The translations under genes and the position numbers were made by a program. Positions 1 through 7,329 of a stretch of 64,000 nucleotides of DNA are shown in pieces. The notes below the pieces were generated by a model, which saw only the letters and a list, made by a program, of their open reading frames with translations, did no database searches and was not told the DNA's origin. The stretch comes from an uncultured Sinobacteraceae bacterium (GTDB lineage Bacteria > Pseudomonadota > Gammaproteobacteria > Steroidobacterales > Steroidobacteraceae): contig CALEKY010000094.1 of the NCBI GenBank assembly GCA_937902995.1, positions 62,001-126,000 of the forward strand, written 5' to 3'. Within the stretch, counting starts at the first letter, position 1. Each line of letters opens with the position of its first letter.

Positions 1-776
1 CGATTCCGCCCGACGAGCGCGGCGGCTGGCGAATCGAGCGGCATGCGCTGCACATCTGGCCGCGCGGCGGCTTCATGCTGATTGCCCTGCCGAACGTCGA
101 CGGCAGCTTCACCGCCACATTGTTCGCACCGCACGAAGGTCCGATCAGTTTCGCCTCGTTGCGCAGCGCTCGCGACGTGCGTGAGTTCTTCGCGCGCGAG
201 TTTCCGGACGTCGTCTCGCTGATGCCGAACCTCGAGCAGGAATTTCTGACCCACCCCACCGGCATCATGGGAACGGTGCGCTGCGAGCGCTGGTCGCATG
301 CAGACAAACTGCTCCTGATCGGCGATGCGGCCCACGCCATCACGCCGTTCCACGGCCAAGGCATGAACTGCGCGTTCGAGGATTGCGGCCAGCTCGCAAC
401 GCTCATGGCCGGCAACGACAACCTCGAGGAAGTCTTCGCGCAATTCGAGCGCTTGCGGCGACCGAACACGAATGCCATCGCACAGATGGCACTCGAGAAC
501 TATCAAGAGATGCGGGATACGGTGCGCGATCCGAAGTTCCAGCTGCAAAAGATGCTTTCGCTCGAGCTGGAACGACGTTTTCCCGATCGGTTCATTCCGC
601 GCTATTCAATGGTCATGTTCCACGCGCGCATCCCCTATGCCGTCGCGCTCGAACGCGGCCGCATTCAAGCCGAGATTCTGGCCGCACTGACTCACGACGC
701 CGCCGCTCTCGAAGACATCGACTGGACTCGAGCGGCCCGGCTCATCGAAGAACGACTCGAGCCCATCGCCACGTAG
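1..776 (+). CDS. kmo: kynurenine 3-monooxygenase, 3' part (5' end outside window)
   Basis: FAD-dependent aromatic hydroxylase that converts kynurenine to 3-hydroxykynurenine with NADPH and O2. The frame is open from base 3 and enters the window inside the protein. Readable landmarks are HALHIWPRGGFMLIALPN, shared with KMO proteins, and the FAD-contacting segment GDAAHAITPFHGQGMN at about bases 319-366. About 257 residues remain of a normal length near 450, ending at TAG 774-776. The C-terminal helix-rich region is present. The gene lies 94 bp before a PhzF-family gene on the same strand, so co-transcription is possible. A salicylate-hydroxylase-like monooxygenase is the alternative, but the HIWPRG and HGQGMNCAFEDC stretches favour KMO. 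Confidence 0.85.
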   Translation, partial: IPPDERGGWRIERHALHIWPRGGFMLIALPNVDGSFTATLFAPHEGPISFASLRSARDVREFFAREFPDVVSLMPNLEQEFLTHPTGIMGTVRCERWSHADKLLLIGDAAHAITPFHGQGMNCAFEDCGQLATLMAGNDNLEEVFAQFERLRRPNTNAIAQMALENYQEMRDTVRDPKFQLQKMLSLELERRFPDRFIPRYSMVMFHARIPYAVALERGRIQAEILAALTHDAAALEDIDWTRAARLIEERLEPIAT

Positions 777-870
777 CCGCGCTGTACCGCCTCCAAGCGC
801 GTAGAACTGTCCATAGGCAAGCGCTCGCCGTCGCGACCACACTTCGCGTGTCGCAACGCAAGGAGCTCGT

Positions 871-1716
871 ATGCCGACGCTTCACTATCGATTGGTTAAC
901 GTGTTCACCCAGAACGGCCATGCGCTGTCCGGCAATCCGCTGTGCGTATTCGAGGCCGCCGATGAGCTCGATACGCAGACGATGCAAGCGCTGGCTCGGC
1001 AGTTCAATCTGTCCGAGACGACGTTCATTCTGAAATCGACACGTGCGAACGCACGAGTGCGCATCTTCACGCCGGCCTATGAAATGCCGTTCGCCGGACA
1101 TCCGACGCTCGGCACGGCGTTCGTGTGTCACGCGCTCGGGCTCGGCGGAACCGAGCTCACGCTCGAAATGGCAGCCGGCATCATCCCGGTCACACGCGAC
1201 GGCACACGCTGGACGCTCCAGGCAAACCCGCCGACCTGGCGCGAGCCTCGCACTTCGCGCGCCGAGCTGGCGCAGATGCTGGGGCTCGAGGAATCGGACA
1301 TCGGCGGGCAGCCGCTTTGGGTCAAAGCCGGTAAGGAGCAGCTCATCGTCCCGCTTGCGAGCGAAGCGGCCGTACGTCGCGCCGAACCGGACGTACAGCG
1401 ATGCCGCAAGGAGGTCAGCGAGGACGGTCACAGCATGGCCTACGTGTTCGCAGAGGTTTCGCCCGGAAAGCTGTTGTCGAGATTCTTCTTTCCGGTCGGC
1501 TCGGCGATGCTGGAAGATCCGGCCACAGGCTCAGCAACGGCCAATCTCGGCGGCTGGTTGATTGCGACCGGACGTGCACTGCCGTGCGACTACGAAATCT
1601 CCCAAGGCGAGCATGTGCAGCGTCCGTCGACGCTCTATCTGCGCGTCACGAAGGATCGGCAGATTTTCGTAGGCGGTGAAGTGATCGAGCTCGGACGCGG
1701 CAGCGTGAACATCTAG
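871..1716 (+). CDS. PhzF-family isomerase/epimerase-like protein
   Basis: 281 residues, typical of the PhzF family, which shares the diaminopimelate-epimerase fold with two pseudo-symmetric halves. The N-terminal half has SETTF, where the Glu is the family's catalytic acid, followed by EMPFAGHPTLG. The C-terminal half has the signature DPATGSATANLGG. The start ATG at 871 is preceded by AAGGAG at 860-865, a good Shine-Dalgarno site. Substrate cannot be read from sequence; true phenazine synthesis is unlikely because no other phz genes are nearby. Its place behind kmo suggests a role in turnover of a tryptophan-derived metabolite, which is inference only. Confidence 0.88.
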   Translation: MPTLHYRLVNVFTQNGHALSGNPLCVFEAADELDTQTMQALARQFNLSETTFILKSTRANARVRIFTPAYEMPFAGHPTLGTAFVCHALGLGGTELTLEMAAGIIPVTRDGTRWTLQANPPTWREPRTSRAELAQMLGLEESDIGGQPLWVKAGKEQLIVPLASEAAVRRAEPDVQRCRKEVSEDGHSMAYVFAEVSPGKLLSRFFFPVGSAMLEDPATGSATANLGGWLIATGRALPCDYEISQGEHVQRPSTLYLRVTKDRQIFVGGEVIELGRGSVNI

Positions 1717-1860
1717 GAATAGCGGCCGACGCTGCACCAAAATGCTCTCTCGAGTCGACGGAACTCATTCGCCTAGTTGCTCATCTATCGATGAGTGACG
1801 GACTTCGCATCAGCGCGAAGCTCCGGCACTGCACACTGCAAGAGCATTCGGTGAGCCCGC

Positions 1861-2241
1861 ATGAAACCGTCTCAGCAAATCGTTGCCGCGGCCTCGCGCT
1901 ATGAGGACATGCCGCTTTCGATCGTTTTGTTTCGGTATCTCTGGCCGTTCTGGTTGTTCAAGGATGCAAGCCGAGGTGACCGCATCGCCCGCGCCGCGGC
2001 CTATCGACACAATCGGAACATGCGCGTCCATTTGCCGGGTTACTTGAGACGATGGTTCGTCAGCTCGACGTTCGTGCTTGGGCTCCTTTCGGCAACAGAT
2101 GCGCTCGCTGCCACGTCTCCGGAAGCGCCCAGCTTTCTCTCCCTGCTCACGGCTGGATTCGCGTTGGTTTTCGCGTTCAGCATCTGCGTGCTGTTCGTGA
2201 CGTCCTACATTTATCTGTATCTCGGGCGTAACCCCGAATAA
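1861..2241 (+). CDS. small putative membrane protein, unknown
   Basis: 126 residues. I do not recognise a family. The N-terminal 50 residues are mixed and aromatic (PLSIVLFRYLWPFWLFKDAS). Two hydrophobic stretches follow, around residues 65-82 (FVSSTFVLGLLSATDALA) and 95-120 (LLTAGFALVFAFSICVLF). The first could be read as a signal peptide if translation began later, at the Met near residue 57, because it ends in the signal-peptidase-like ALA. Codon use matches the neighbours. No strong Shine-Dalgarno precedes ATG 1861, so the start is uncertain. It lies between a PhzF gene and a small HTH-like gene on the same strand. Confidence 0.5.
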   Translation: MKPSQQIVAAASRYEDMPLSIVLFRYLWPFWLFKDASRGDRIARAAAYRHNRNMRVHLPGYLRRWFVSSTFVLGLLSATDALAATSPEAPSFLSLLTAGFALVFAFSICVLFVTSYIYLYLGRNPE

Positions 2242-2251
2242 CCCTCTAAAC

Positions 2252-2288
2252 GCCCGAAATCGCGTCTTTCTTGCCCGAAATCGGGCAA
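2252..2288. promoter_or_regulatory. putative operator: two copies of GCCCGAAATCG, one in a palindrome
   Basis: The 11-mer GCCCGAAATCG occurs at 2252-2262 and again at 2273-2283, exactly 21 bp apart, about two helical turns. The second copy forms a perfect inverted repeat TTGCCCGAAATCGGGCAA at 2271-2288 with 7-bp arms. This arrangement is typical of a dimeric regulator binding side by side on one DNA face. It lies immediately upstream of the small HTH-like gene at 2331, so autoregulation is a simple guess. Confidence 0.5.
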
Positions 2289-2330
2289 AATTCTGGGCAT
2301 CTTTCCGTCCACCAGGCAAAGTGCGCCCCC

Positions 2331-2600
2331 GTGTCGGACACCGAGCTTGAAGAGTTGGTGGCTCATCTGGTCAGGAGCACTCGATTGAGTGAGGCCGAGG
2401 CGCACCGGGTCATCGATGAAGTTCTCGCGTTCATGAGCGAGACACCAGAAGACTTCGTTCGTCGACGCCATTTGGAGCTGCAGGCCCAAGGCTGCACGAA
2501 CGCGGAGATTTTCGCGCGCATCGCCCAGGAACTGTCCCAACGCCGCTTCAGTGCCCCACCGCTCAGCGAACGGCAGATCCGACGAATCATCTACGGGTAA
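2331..2600 (+). CDS. small protein with HTH-like C-terminus, unknown
   Basis: About 89 residues if started at GTG 2331. A longer frame back to TTG 2271 is possible but would run through the palindromic site. The protein is helical and charged: an N-terminal part with LVAHLVRSTRLSEAEAHRVI and a C-terminal part with GCTNAEIFARIAQEL then LSERQIRRIIYG. The latter looks like a helix-turn-helix followed by a basic recognition-type helix. No enzyme motif is visible and I do not recognise the family. It ends 42 bp before glmS. With the palindrome upstream it is a candidate autoregulatory DNA-binding protein; this is inference. Confidence 0.55.
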   Translation: MSDTELEELVAHLVRSTRLSEAEAHRVIDEVLAFMSETPEDFVRRRHLELQAQGCTNAEIFARIAQELSQRRFSAPPLSERQIRRIIYG

Positions 2601-2642
2601 CGCGCCGCTCGGCGTCGGCCCGCAATTCATCGAGGGGCTTTT

Positions 2643-4463
2643 ATGTGCGGCATCGTCGGTTATGTCGGCAAGCGCGAAGCGGCGCCAATTCTCGTGGAAG
2701 GACTGCATCGCCTCGAATATCGGGGTTACGACTCTACGGGACTCGCAATCGTTCGAAACGGCAAGCTCGCGATCCACAAGAGCAAAGGCAAGGTTCGCGA
2801 TCTCGAAAGGCTGCTGCCCGAACGCCTGAAAGGCACGACCGGGATTGCGCACACTCGTTGGGCGACGCACGGCGAGCCGAGCGACATCAATGCACACCCG
2901 CACACCGATGCCGCCGCTCGCTACGCCATCGTCCACAACGGCATCATCGAGAACGCGGCTCAGCTCCGCGCGATGTTGCAGGCAAATGGCGTACGCTTCA
3001 CCTCGGACACCGATTCCGAAGTGATCGCGCACTTGATCGCCGCGATGCCCGAACGCGAATTTCCTGAAGCCGTTCGCGCTGCGTTGCGTCTGATCACGGG
3101 TACGTACGGCCTTGCAGTGCTCGACGTCGAGCGTCCCGACGCAATCGTCGTGGCCCGCCTCGGCAGTCCGGTCGTGCTCGGCATCGGCGAGCGCGAGATG
3201 TTCGTCGCTTCCGATCCCGCAGCGCTCGTCCGGCATACGCAAAGCGTCGTGCATCTCGATGACGGCGAGCTCGCGTTCGTGCGCGCCGACGGTTTCGAGA
3301 CGTCGACGCTCGAGGGCGGCCGGACTTCGAAGACACCCGCCACGTTGAGCCTCGCCAACGACGCCTACGACAAGGGCGACTTCGCGCATTTCATGCGCAA
3401 GGAAATCGCCGAGCAGCCGGAAGCGATCCGCCGCACGCTGAGCGGGCGGCTCGATCGTCGTTTCAACACGACTCACATCGGCGGCCTCGAAATGAGCGCG
3501 CGCGAATTGCTAGAAATCCGGCGCGTGAAAATCTTGGGCTGCGGATCCGCTTACATTGCCGGCGCGGTCGGTGCGCACCTGATCGAGCAGCTAGCGAGGA
3601 TTCCTGCCCACGCCGAACCAGCATCCGAATTTCGATACCGCAATCCAGTCATCGAACAGGACACGCTGTATATCGCCGTGAGCCAATCCGGCGAAACGTT
3701 CGACACGCTTGCTGCCATTCAGGAGGTCAAGCGCAAAGGCGGTCGCGTTCTCGGCATCGTGAATGTCGTCGGTAGCACGATCGCGCGCGAATGCGGTCGC
3801 GGCATCTACCTGCACGCCGGCCCTGAAATCTCCGTCGTCGCCACGAAAACGTTCACGTGTGCTGCCGTTGCTTTCGCATTGCTGGCGATCCATCTCGGCA
3901 GAATCCGCGATCTGTCGACGGCGGCCGGCGCGCAACTGTTGCAAGCGCTCGAGGCGCTACCGGAGCAAGTCGCGCAAATCCTCGATCAAGAATCCAAGAT
4001 CGCCGAGATCGCTCAGGCCATCCACACGTGCAGCGACGCGTATTTCGTCGGACGCGCTGCCGGTTATCCGATTGCCCTCGAAGGTGCGCTGAAGCTGAAA
4101 GAAGTGAGCTACCTGCATGCCGAGGCGTATCCGGCGTCCGAACTGAAACACGGCCCGCTCGCCCTCATCAGTCCGGCGACACCGACGATCGTCGTCATGC
4201 CGCGCGACGATCTATTCGCCAAGAACCTCTCGACGATCGAAGAGATCCGTGCGCGCCGCGGACCGACATACGTGTTCACGCAACCCGGCGATCCGCTGCC
4301 GATGCCGACGGAAGGCTACATCGAAGTACCGAAATCGGCCCCGGAATTCGATCCACTGCTCGTGAACGTCGCACTGCAGCTACTCGCCTACCACGTCGCG
4401 CTCGCGAAAGGCTGCAACATCGATCAACCGCGGAATCTCGCGAAGTCGGTGACGGTGGAATAG
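2643..4463 (+). CDS. glmS: glucosamine-6-phosphate synthase (isomerizing)
   Basis: Makes glucosamine-6-phosphate from fructose-6-phosphate and glutamine, the first step to UDP-GlcNAc for peptidoglycan and LPS. 606 residues, close to the usual 609. The N-terminus MCGIVGYVG carries the catalytic Cys exposed after Met removal, followed by the glutaminase domain (LEYRGYDSTG, HTRWATHG). Two SIS sugar-isomerase domains follow (QSGETFDTLAAI; EGALKLKEVSYLHAEAY), ending with the conserved NLAKSVTVE. A GAGGGG Shine-Dalgarno lies just before ATG 2643. glmU is not in the window. Confidence 0.98.
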   Translation: MCGIVGYVGKREAAPILVEGLHRLEYRGYDSTGLAIVRNGKLAIHKSKGKVRDLERLLPERLKGTTGIAHTRWATHGEPSDINAHPHTDAAARYAIVHNGIIENAAQLRAMLQANGVRFTSDTDSEVIAHLIAAMPEREFPEAVRAALRLITGTYGLAVLDVERPDAIVVARLGSPVVLGIGEREMFVASDPAALVRHTQSVVHLDDGELAFVRADGFETSTLEGGRTSKTPATLSLANDAYDKGDFAHFMRKEIAEQPEAIRRTLSGRLDRRFNTTHIGGLEMSARELLEIRRVKILGCGSAYIAGAVGAHLIEQLARIPAHAEPASEFRYRNPVIEQDTLYIAVSQSGETFDTLAAIQEVKRKGGRVLGIVNVVGSTIARECGRGIYLHAGPEISVVATKTFTCAAVAFALLAIHLGRIRDLSTAAGAQLLQALEALPEQVAQILDQESKIAEIAQAIHTCSDAYFVGRAAGYPIALEGALKLKEVSYLHAEAYPASELKHGPLALISPATPTIVVMPRDDLFAKNLSTIEEIRARRGPTYVFTQPGDPLPMPTEGYIEVPKSAPEFDPLLVNVALQLLAYHVALAKGCNIDQPRNLAKSVTVE

Positions 4464-4478
4464 CTGCGAGCGCATGGA

Positions 4479-4501
4479 GCGACGGCCTGCGTGGCCGTCG
4501 C
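4479..4501 (+). terminator. hairpin downstream of glmS
   Basis: A perfect 9-bp stem GCGACGGCC/GGCCGTCGC with a 5-nt loop starts 15 nt after the glmS stop. It has no U-tract, so it may act as an mRNA 3'-end stabiliser or weak terminator rather than a classical intrinsic terminator. Confidence 0.4.
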
Positions 4502-4762
4502 CCAAACCACGTGCTCGATCGCTACAGCGAACCTCCGGCGGGCTCGGTACGCGCCTGCTAACGCACGCCGAGGAGTACGCGCGCTCGCGCGGCGTGCGTT
4601 CGCTGTATCTACTCACCACGACCGCGGAAGCGTTCTTTGCAAGCCCGCGGCTATGTGCGTGCCGACAGAAGCGAAGCGCCGCCGTTCATCCGAACATCGG
4701 CCGAATTCACCTCACTGTGTCCAGCCAGCGCGGCCTTTATGGTCAAGCGCCTCGCGGAGTGA
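4500..4762 (+). pseudogene. remnant of ArsN2-like GNAT acetyltransferase
   Basis: Two reading frames together give the C-terminal half of a GNAT protein like the arsenic-resistance acetyltransferase ArsN2. Frame one reads GLGTRLLTHAEEYARSRGV then LYLLTTTAEAFFA up to about 4640. After one extra base near 4641 the next frame continues ARGYVRADRSEAPPFIRTSA and SLCPASAAFMVKRLAE, ending at TGA 4760-4762. The N-terminal half is missing and the junction around 4505-4540 is degraded. No start codon or ribosome site fits. It is a truncated and frameshifted relic, and no ars genes are near. A functional programmed frameshift is very unlikely given the missing N-terminus. Confidence 0.75.
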
Positions 4763-4776
4763 ACGCGATCCCTGCG

Positions 4777-5046
4777 CTACTTCACATACGGCTCGTTCGT
4801 CCGTGGCGCTGTGGGAGCTTGCTCATCGAGCGATTGCCGATATCGGACACACCCACGGATGAACTCGGGCCATTCAGGCACGGTCGGAACAGGATCGGTT
4901 TTCTCGGGCAAGAGCCCCCATAGCTCGGGGTGATGCCAGCAGAGATCGTGACCATTGCTGTCGCGATGCTTCCGGATACCCTGACGAAGCTTCTTGACCT
5001 CCGCGATCAATTGTTCACGCGTCATTTGTTCGAGGTCAGTGTCCAT
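4777..5046 (-). CDS. conserved small hypothetical protein
   Basis: 89 residues. An amphipathic N-terminal helix (LEQMTREQLIAEVKKLRQGI) is followed by a Trp/His/Pro-rich central part containing GHDLCWHHPELWGLLPEK and a C-terminal WPEFIRGCVRYRQSLDEQ. The composition and the strong central motif look like a genuine conserved family, probably a small soluble protein, but I cannot name a function. No Shine-Dalgarno is evident before the ATG at 5046. It points toward the ArsN2-like relic on the other strand, and the frame is intact despite its decayed surroundings. Confidence 0.6.
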   Translation of the reverse strand: MDTDLEQMTREQLIAEVKKLRQGIRKHRDSNGHDLCWHHPELWGLLPEKTDPVPTVPEWPEFIRGCVRYRQSLDEQAPTAPRTNEPYVK

Positions 5047-5264
5047 GACGAAAAACCCGCTGGCTATTCGAGCAGCGTTCGAATGCTGCCAGTCGATGCT
5101 AGACCGTTCCGCGATCCGCTAGCAATCGAAGCTCGATCGTGAGTCGCAGCTCAGAAGGATTGAGTGTTTCCAGCAGGTACGTACAAGGTCTACGGAGACG
5201 CCTGGTAATGGCCCCCCAGCGCTGAGCCGTACGGCCCGTACGAATGAGAACAGCCGTCGCGCAT

Positions 5265-5987
5265 TCACCGTGACGCAATGATGTGACGCGGGTTTTCCGA
5301 GCTGTACTCCGCGGCCCACCAGTGGGGATCGTTGAGCTTCGCGAGGCGAACCCCAACCGGCAGCTCCTTGTGGTCGGCGAGGAACTCGCGTCGCAAACGA
5401 ATGAAGACGCTGTCGGGCTCGGGCCAACCGATTCGTGACTCGGCTACTTCGTTTCCTGCCGCCAACTCCGCAGCGAGAATGGATGCCAGCGACGGATGCA
5501 GCGCACGCAACGCGGATCGATGACGTGCCTCTTGCCATTGCTGACGGGTGAGCGCAAATCCGCCATCGATGCGGCTGAAACCCATGCTCGTCAGGAATCC
5601 GCTTGCGGCGACATCGTTGCCGTGCGCTACGACGCGCCCGCGCTGCAAGTTGTCGAATGCCAACTCGAGCAATCGCTCCACAGTAAACGTGCCGTGCCCC
5701 TGGCGACGATGGCCGCTCGCAACTCCGACGACCACGCGCGGCGCATCGGTGACAGCATCCAGCAGACCGCCGTAGCCCAGCACCGCACCGCTAAGCGTAC
5801 ACACGAACTCGTACGCGATACCGGCTGCTCGATCTTGCAGCCTACGCTCGATCAATGCAGCGATTTCTTCGCTCGACAGCGATCCGGTCACGCCGAACAA
5901 ACATGCGAGATCGGGTTCTTCGCACAACGAGCGAATGCCATCGACATGGTTCATCGAGAGTCTGTACACGCCGCGCGGTTCACTCAT
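5265..5987 (-). CDS. GNAT-family N-acetyltransferase with extra C-terminal region
   Basis: 240 residues from ATG 5987; an in-frame start at 6026 is less likely. The first ~150 residues carry a GNAT domain: a central beta segment, then VVVGVASGHRRQGHGTFTVE, which fits the acetyl-CoA-binding Q/RxxGxG/A loop, then LLELAFDNLQRGRVVAHGN and a typical last motif NDVAASGFLTSMGFSRIDG. Residues ~160-240 are an additional region (LHPSLASILAAELAAGNEV, DPHWWAAEY) that I do not recognise. The start ATG overlaps the stop of the upstream gene as ATGAGTGA, indicating translational coupling. Substrate is unknown. Confidence 0.7.
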   Translation of the reverse strand: MSEPRGVYRLSMNHVDGIRSLCEEPDLACLFGVTGSLSSEEIAALIERRLQDRAAGIAYEFVCTLSGAVLGYGGLLDAVTDAPRVVVGVASGHRRQGHGTFTVERLLELAFDNLQRGRVVAHGNDVAASGFLTSMGFSRIDGGFALTRQQWQEARHRSALRALHPSLASILAAELAAGNEVAESRIGWPEPDSVFIRLRREFLADHKELPVGVRLAKLNDPHWWAAEYSSENPRHIIASR

Positions 5988-6363
5988 CGCGGATCTCCAG
6001 CTCGATCCCGTGCGCCGACCGCGCATACTCCGCGACCCGGGCCAACACCGATCTTTGCCCCTCCGCCGTCATAGCGGCTCGGCGTCCGTTCGGGTACTCC
6101 CACGCGCGGAAGAAGGGAGAGACGCTGCCCTTCGGACCTCCCCAGTGGATGGCCGTAACCGTCGCAGCGCGATCGTGCTCGTAATACGTCGCGGTTTCCC
6201 CGCGCCAGTCGCACCGTACGACATACCCGCCGGGCTCCACGACGGGCCATGCATCCGTAGACTCGGCTTCACGCTGCGGAAGGCCACTGCTCAGATTCGG
6301 CGCCACAACTTCGGCCGCGCGACGAACATCCTGCTCTTGCTGGGCAAGCCCGCGTTCACGCAC
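5980..6363 (-). CDS. hypothetical protein coupled to the GNAT gene
   Basis: 127 residues from a GTG at 6363. The first ~40 residues are low in recognisable structure, so a later start is possible. The C-terminal ~80 residues look like a compact globular domain (YVVRCDWRGETATYYEHDR, VTAIHWGGPKGSVSPFFRAW, EYARSAHGIELEIRDE). No family is recognised. Its stop overlaps the start of the downstream GNAT gene by 8 bp, so the two are probably translated together. Small size, unusual composition and the surrounding gene debris hint at an accessory-type protein, for example an immunity-like protein, but that is speculation. Confidence 0.5.
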   Translation of the reverse strand: MRERGLAQQEQDVRRAAEVVAPNLSSGLPQREAESTDAWPVVEPGGYVVRCDWRGETATYYEHDRAATVTAIHWGGPKGSVSPFFRAWEYPNGRRAAMTAEGQRSVLARVAEYARSAHGIELEIRDE

Positions 6364-6365
6364 CT

Positions 6366-6671
6366 TTGGGCCTGGCGAACGACTTCGAAGAGGTTCGCTG
6401 GCTCGTCGAACGCGGCGCCGACATCGATGCGCTGCAGGAAAATGGCGTTCCTGCCGTTGTCCGCCTGATCGAACGGAGGAAGTGGGATACTGTTCTCTAT
6501 CTGATCGAAAAAGGTGCCAATCTGGACATCGTCAACGCCAATGGGATGTCCGTGGACTACTATCTCAAGATCTGGGAGTTCGGCGCCAATGATTCGGACC
6601 CCGAGGGGTGGAATCGCGTACGCGAGGCCATCGCCGCTCGGAGAAGCCAATCGTCAACAGGCACTGACTAA
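6366..6671 (+). CDS. ankyrin-repeat protein fragment
   Basis: 101 residues from a weak TTG start. It contains two ankyrin-like repeats: VRWLVERGADIDALQENGV with the following helices, and DTVLYLIEKGANLDIVNANG. Ankyrin proteins normally carry more repeats and a proper N-terminus, and no ATG or ribosome site precedes the repeats. This therefore looks like the 3' end of a longer gene whose 5' end was lost where it now abuts the divergent gene starting at 6363. It may be a pseudogene. Confidence 0.5.
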   Translation: MGLANDFEEVRWLVERGADIDALQENGVPAVVRLIERRKWDTVLYLIEKGANLDIVNANGMSVDYYLKIWEFGANDSDPEGWNRVREAIAARRSQSSTGTD

Positions 6672-6741
6672 CCTCGCTCGGCGAGCACCGCTCGATCGCC
6701 GATACCGGCCGAGCCAACGGCAGCCGCTGCCCCACGCGCCC

Positions 6742-7329
6742 TCACCTCGCCATGAACGTCTGCATGCCGTTCAGGAACATCTGCACGCTGATCATGACCA
6801 GCACCATGCCCATGAGGCGCTCCATGGCAGCGAGGCCCCGTTCGCCGAGGATGCGGTAGAAGAACGGCGCAGCGACGAGAATCGCAGCTGTGAGCGCCCA
6901 CGCAATCGACATCGCAAGCCACAGATCCACGGCGCTTCCGGTATCGGCGCGCTTGAGCAGCAACAACGCGGCCATCGCCGATGGCCCGGCGATCAACGGC
7001 ACCGCAAGCGGAACGACGAGCGGTTCGCCCTCGATGCTGTCGCCGTATGCGCCCTCGCGCGGAAAGATCATTCGCAAGGCGATCAGGAACAAAACGATAC
7101 CGCCCGAGATACTGATCGTCTCCTGATCGATGTGCAGCACGTGCAAAGCGCGGTCGCCCACCAGCATGAAGACCAGCAGCACGCCGTAGGCAATCAATAC
7201 CTCGCGCACGACGATGCGGCGCCGGCGTTCGGGCGCCACTCGCTTCAGCACAGAGAGAAAGATCGGCACGTTGCCGAGCGGATCCATGATCAGGAACAGC
7301 GTGACGACGGCTGAAAGCAGGTCGTTCAT
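6742..7329 (-). CDS. MarC-family integral membrane protein
   Basis: 195 residues with six hydrophobic segments, the size and topology of the MarC/YhgN family (inner membrane, function not established despite the old multiple-antibiotic-resistance name). Recognisable family stretches are LFLIMDPLGNVPIFLSVL near the N-terminus, ISGGIVLFLIALRMI, and PLAVPLIAGPSAMAALLLL in the middle. The start ATG overlaps the stop of the upstream ene-reductase gene as ATGA, so the two are translationally coupled on the minus strand. Confidence 0.9.
   Translation of the reverse strand: MNDLLSAVVTLFLIMDPLGNVPIFLSVLKRVAPERRRRIVVREVLIAYGVLLVFMLVGDRALHVLHIDQETISISGGIVLFLIALRMIFPREGAYGDSIEGEPLVVPLAVPLIAGPSAMAALLLLKRADTGSAVDLWLAMSIAWALTAAILVAAPFFYRILGERGLAAMERLMGMVLVMISVQMFLNGMQTFMAR

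Noticed and set aside
2211..3476. 421-residue antisense frame over glmS
   Set aside because: It is a frame opposite glmS in GC-rich DNA, has no recognisable domain, and its composition follows the reverse-complement pattern of glmS codons.
5099..5356. Minus-strand ORF with a plausible C-terminal stretch (RWGAITRRLRRPCTYLLETL)
   Set aside because: It overlaps the end of the GNAT gene in another frame and has no start region or recognised family. Possibly a fragment of an older gene, but not supportable.
4464..6741. Genomic island or defence system behind glmS
   Set aside because: No integrase, restriction, CRISPR, CBASS or toxin signature was found; only gene debris and small unknown ORFs.
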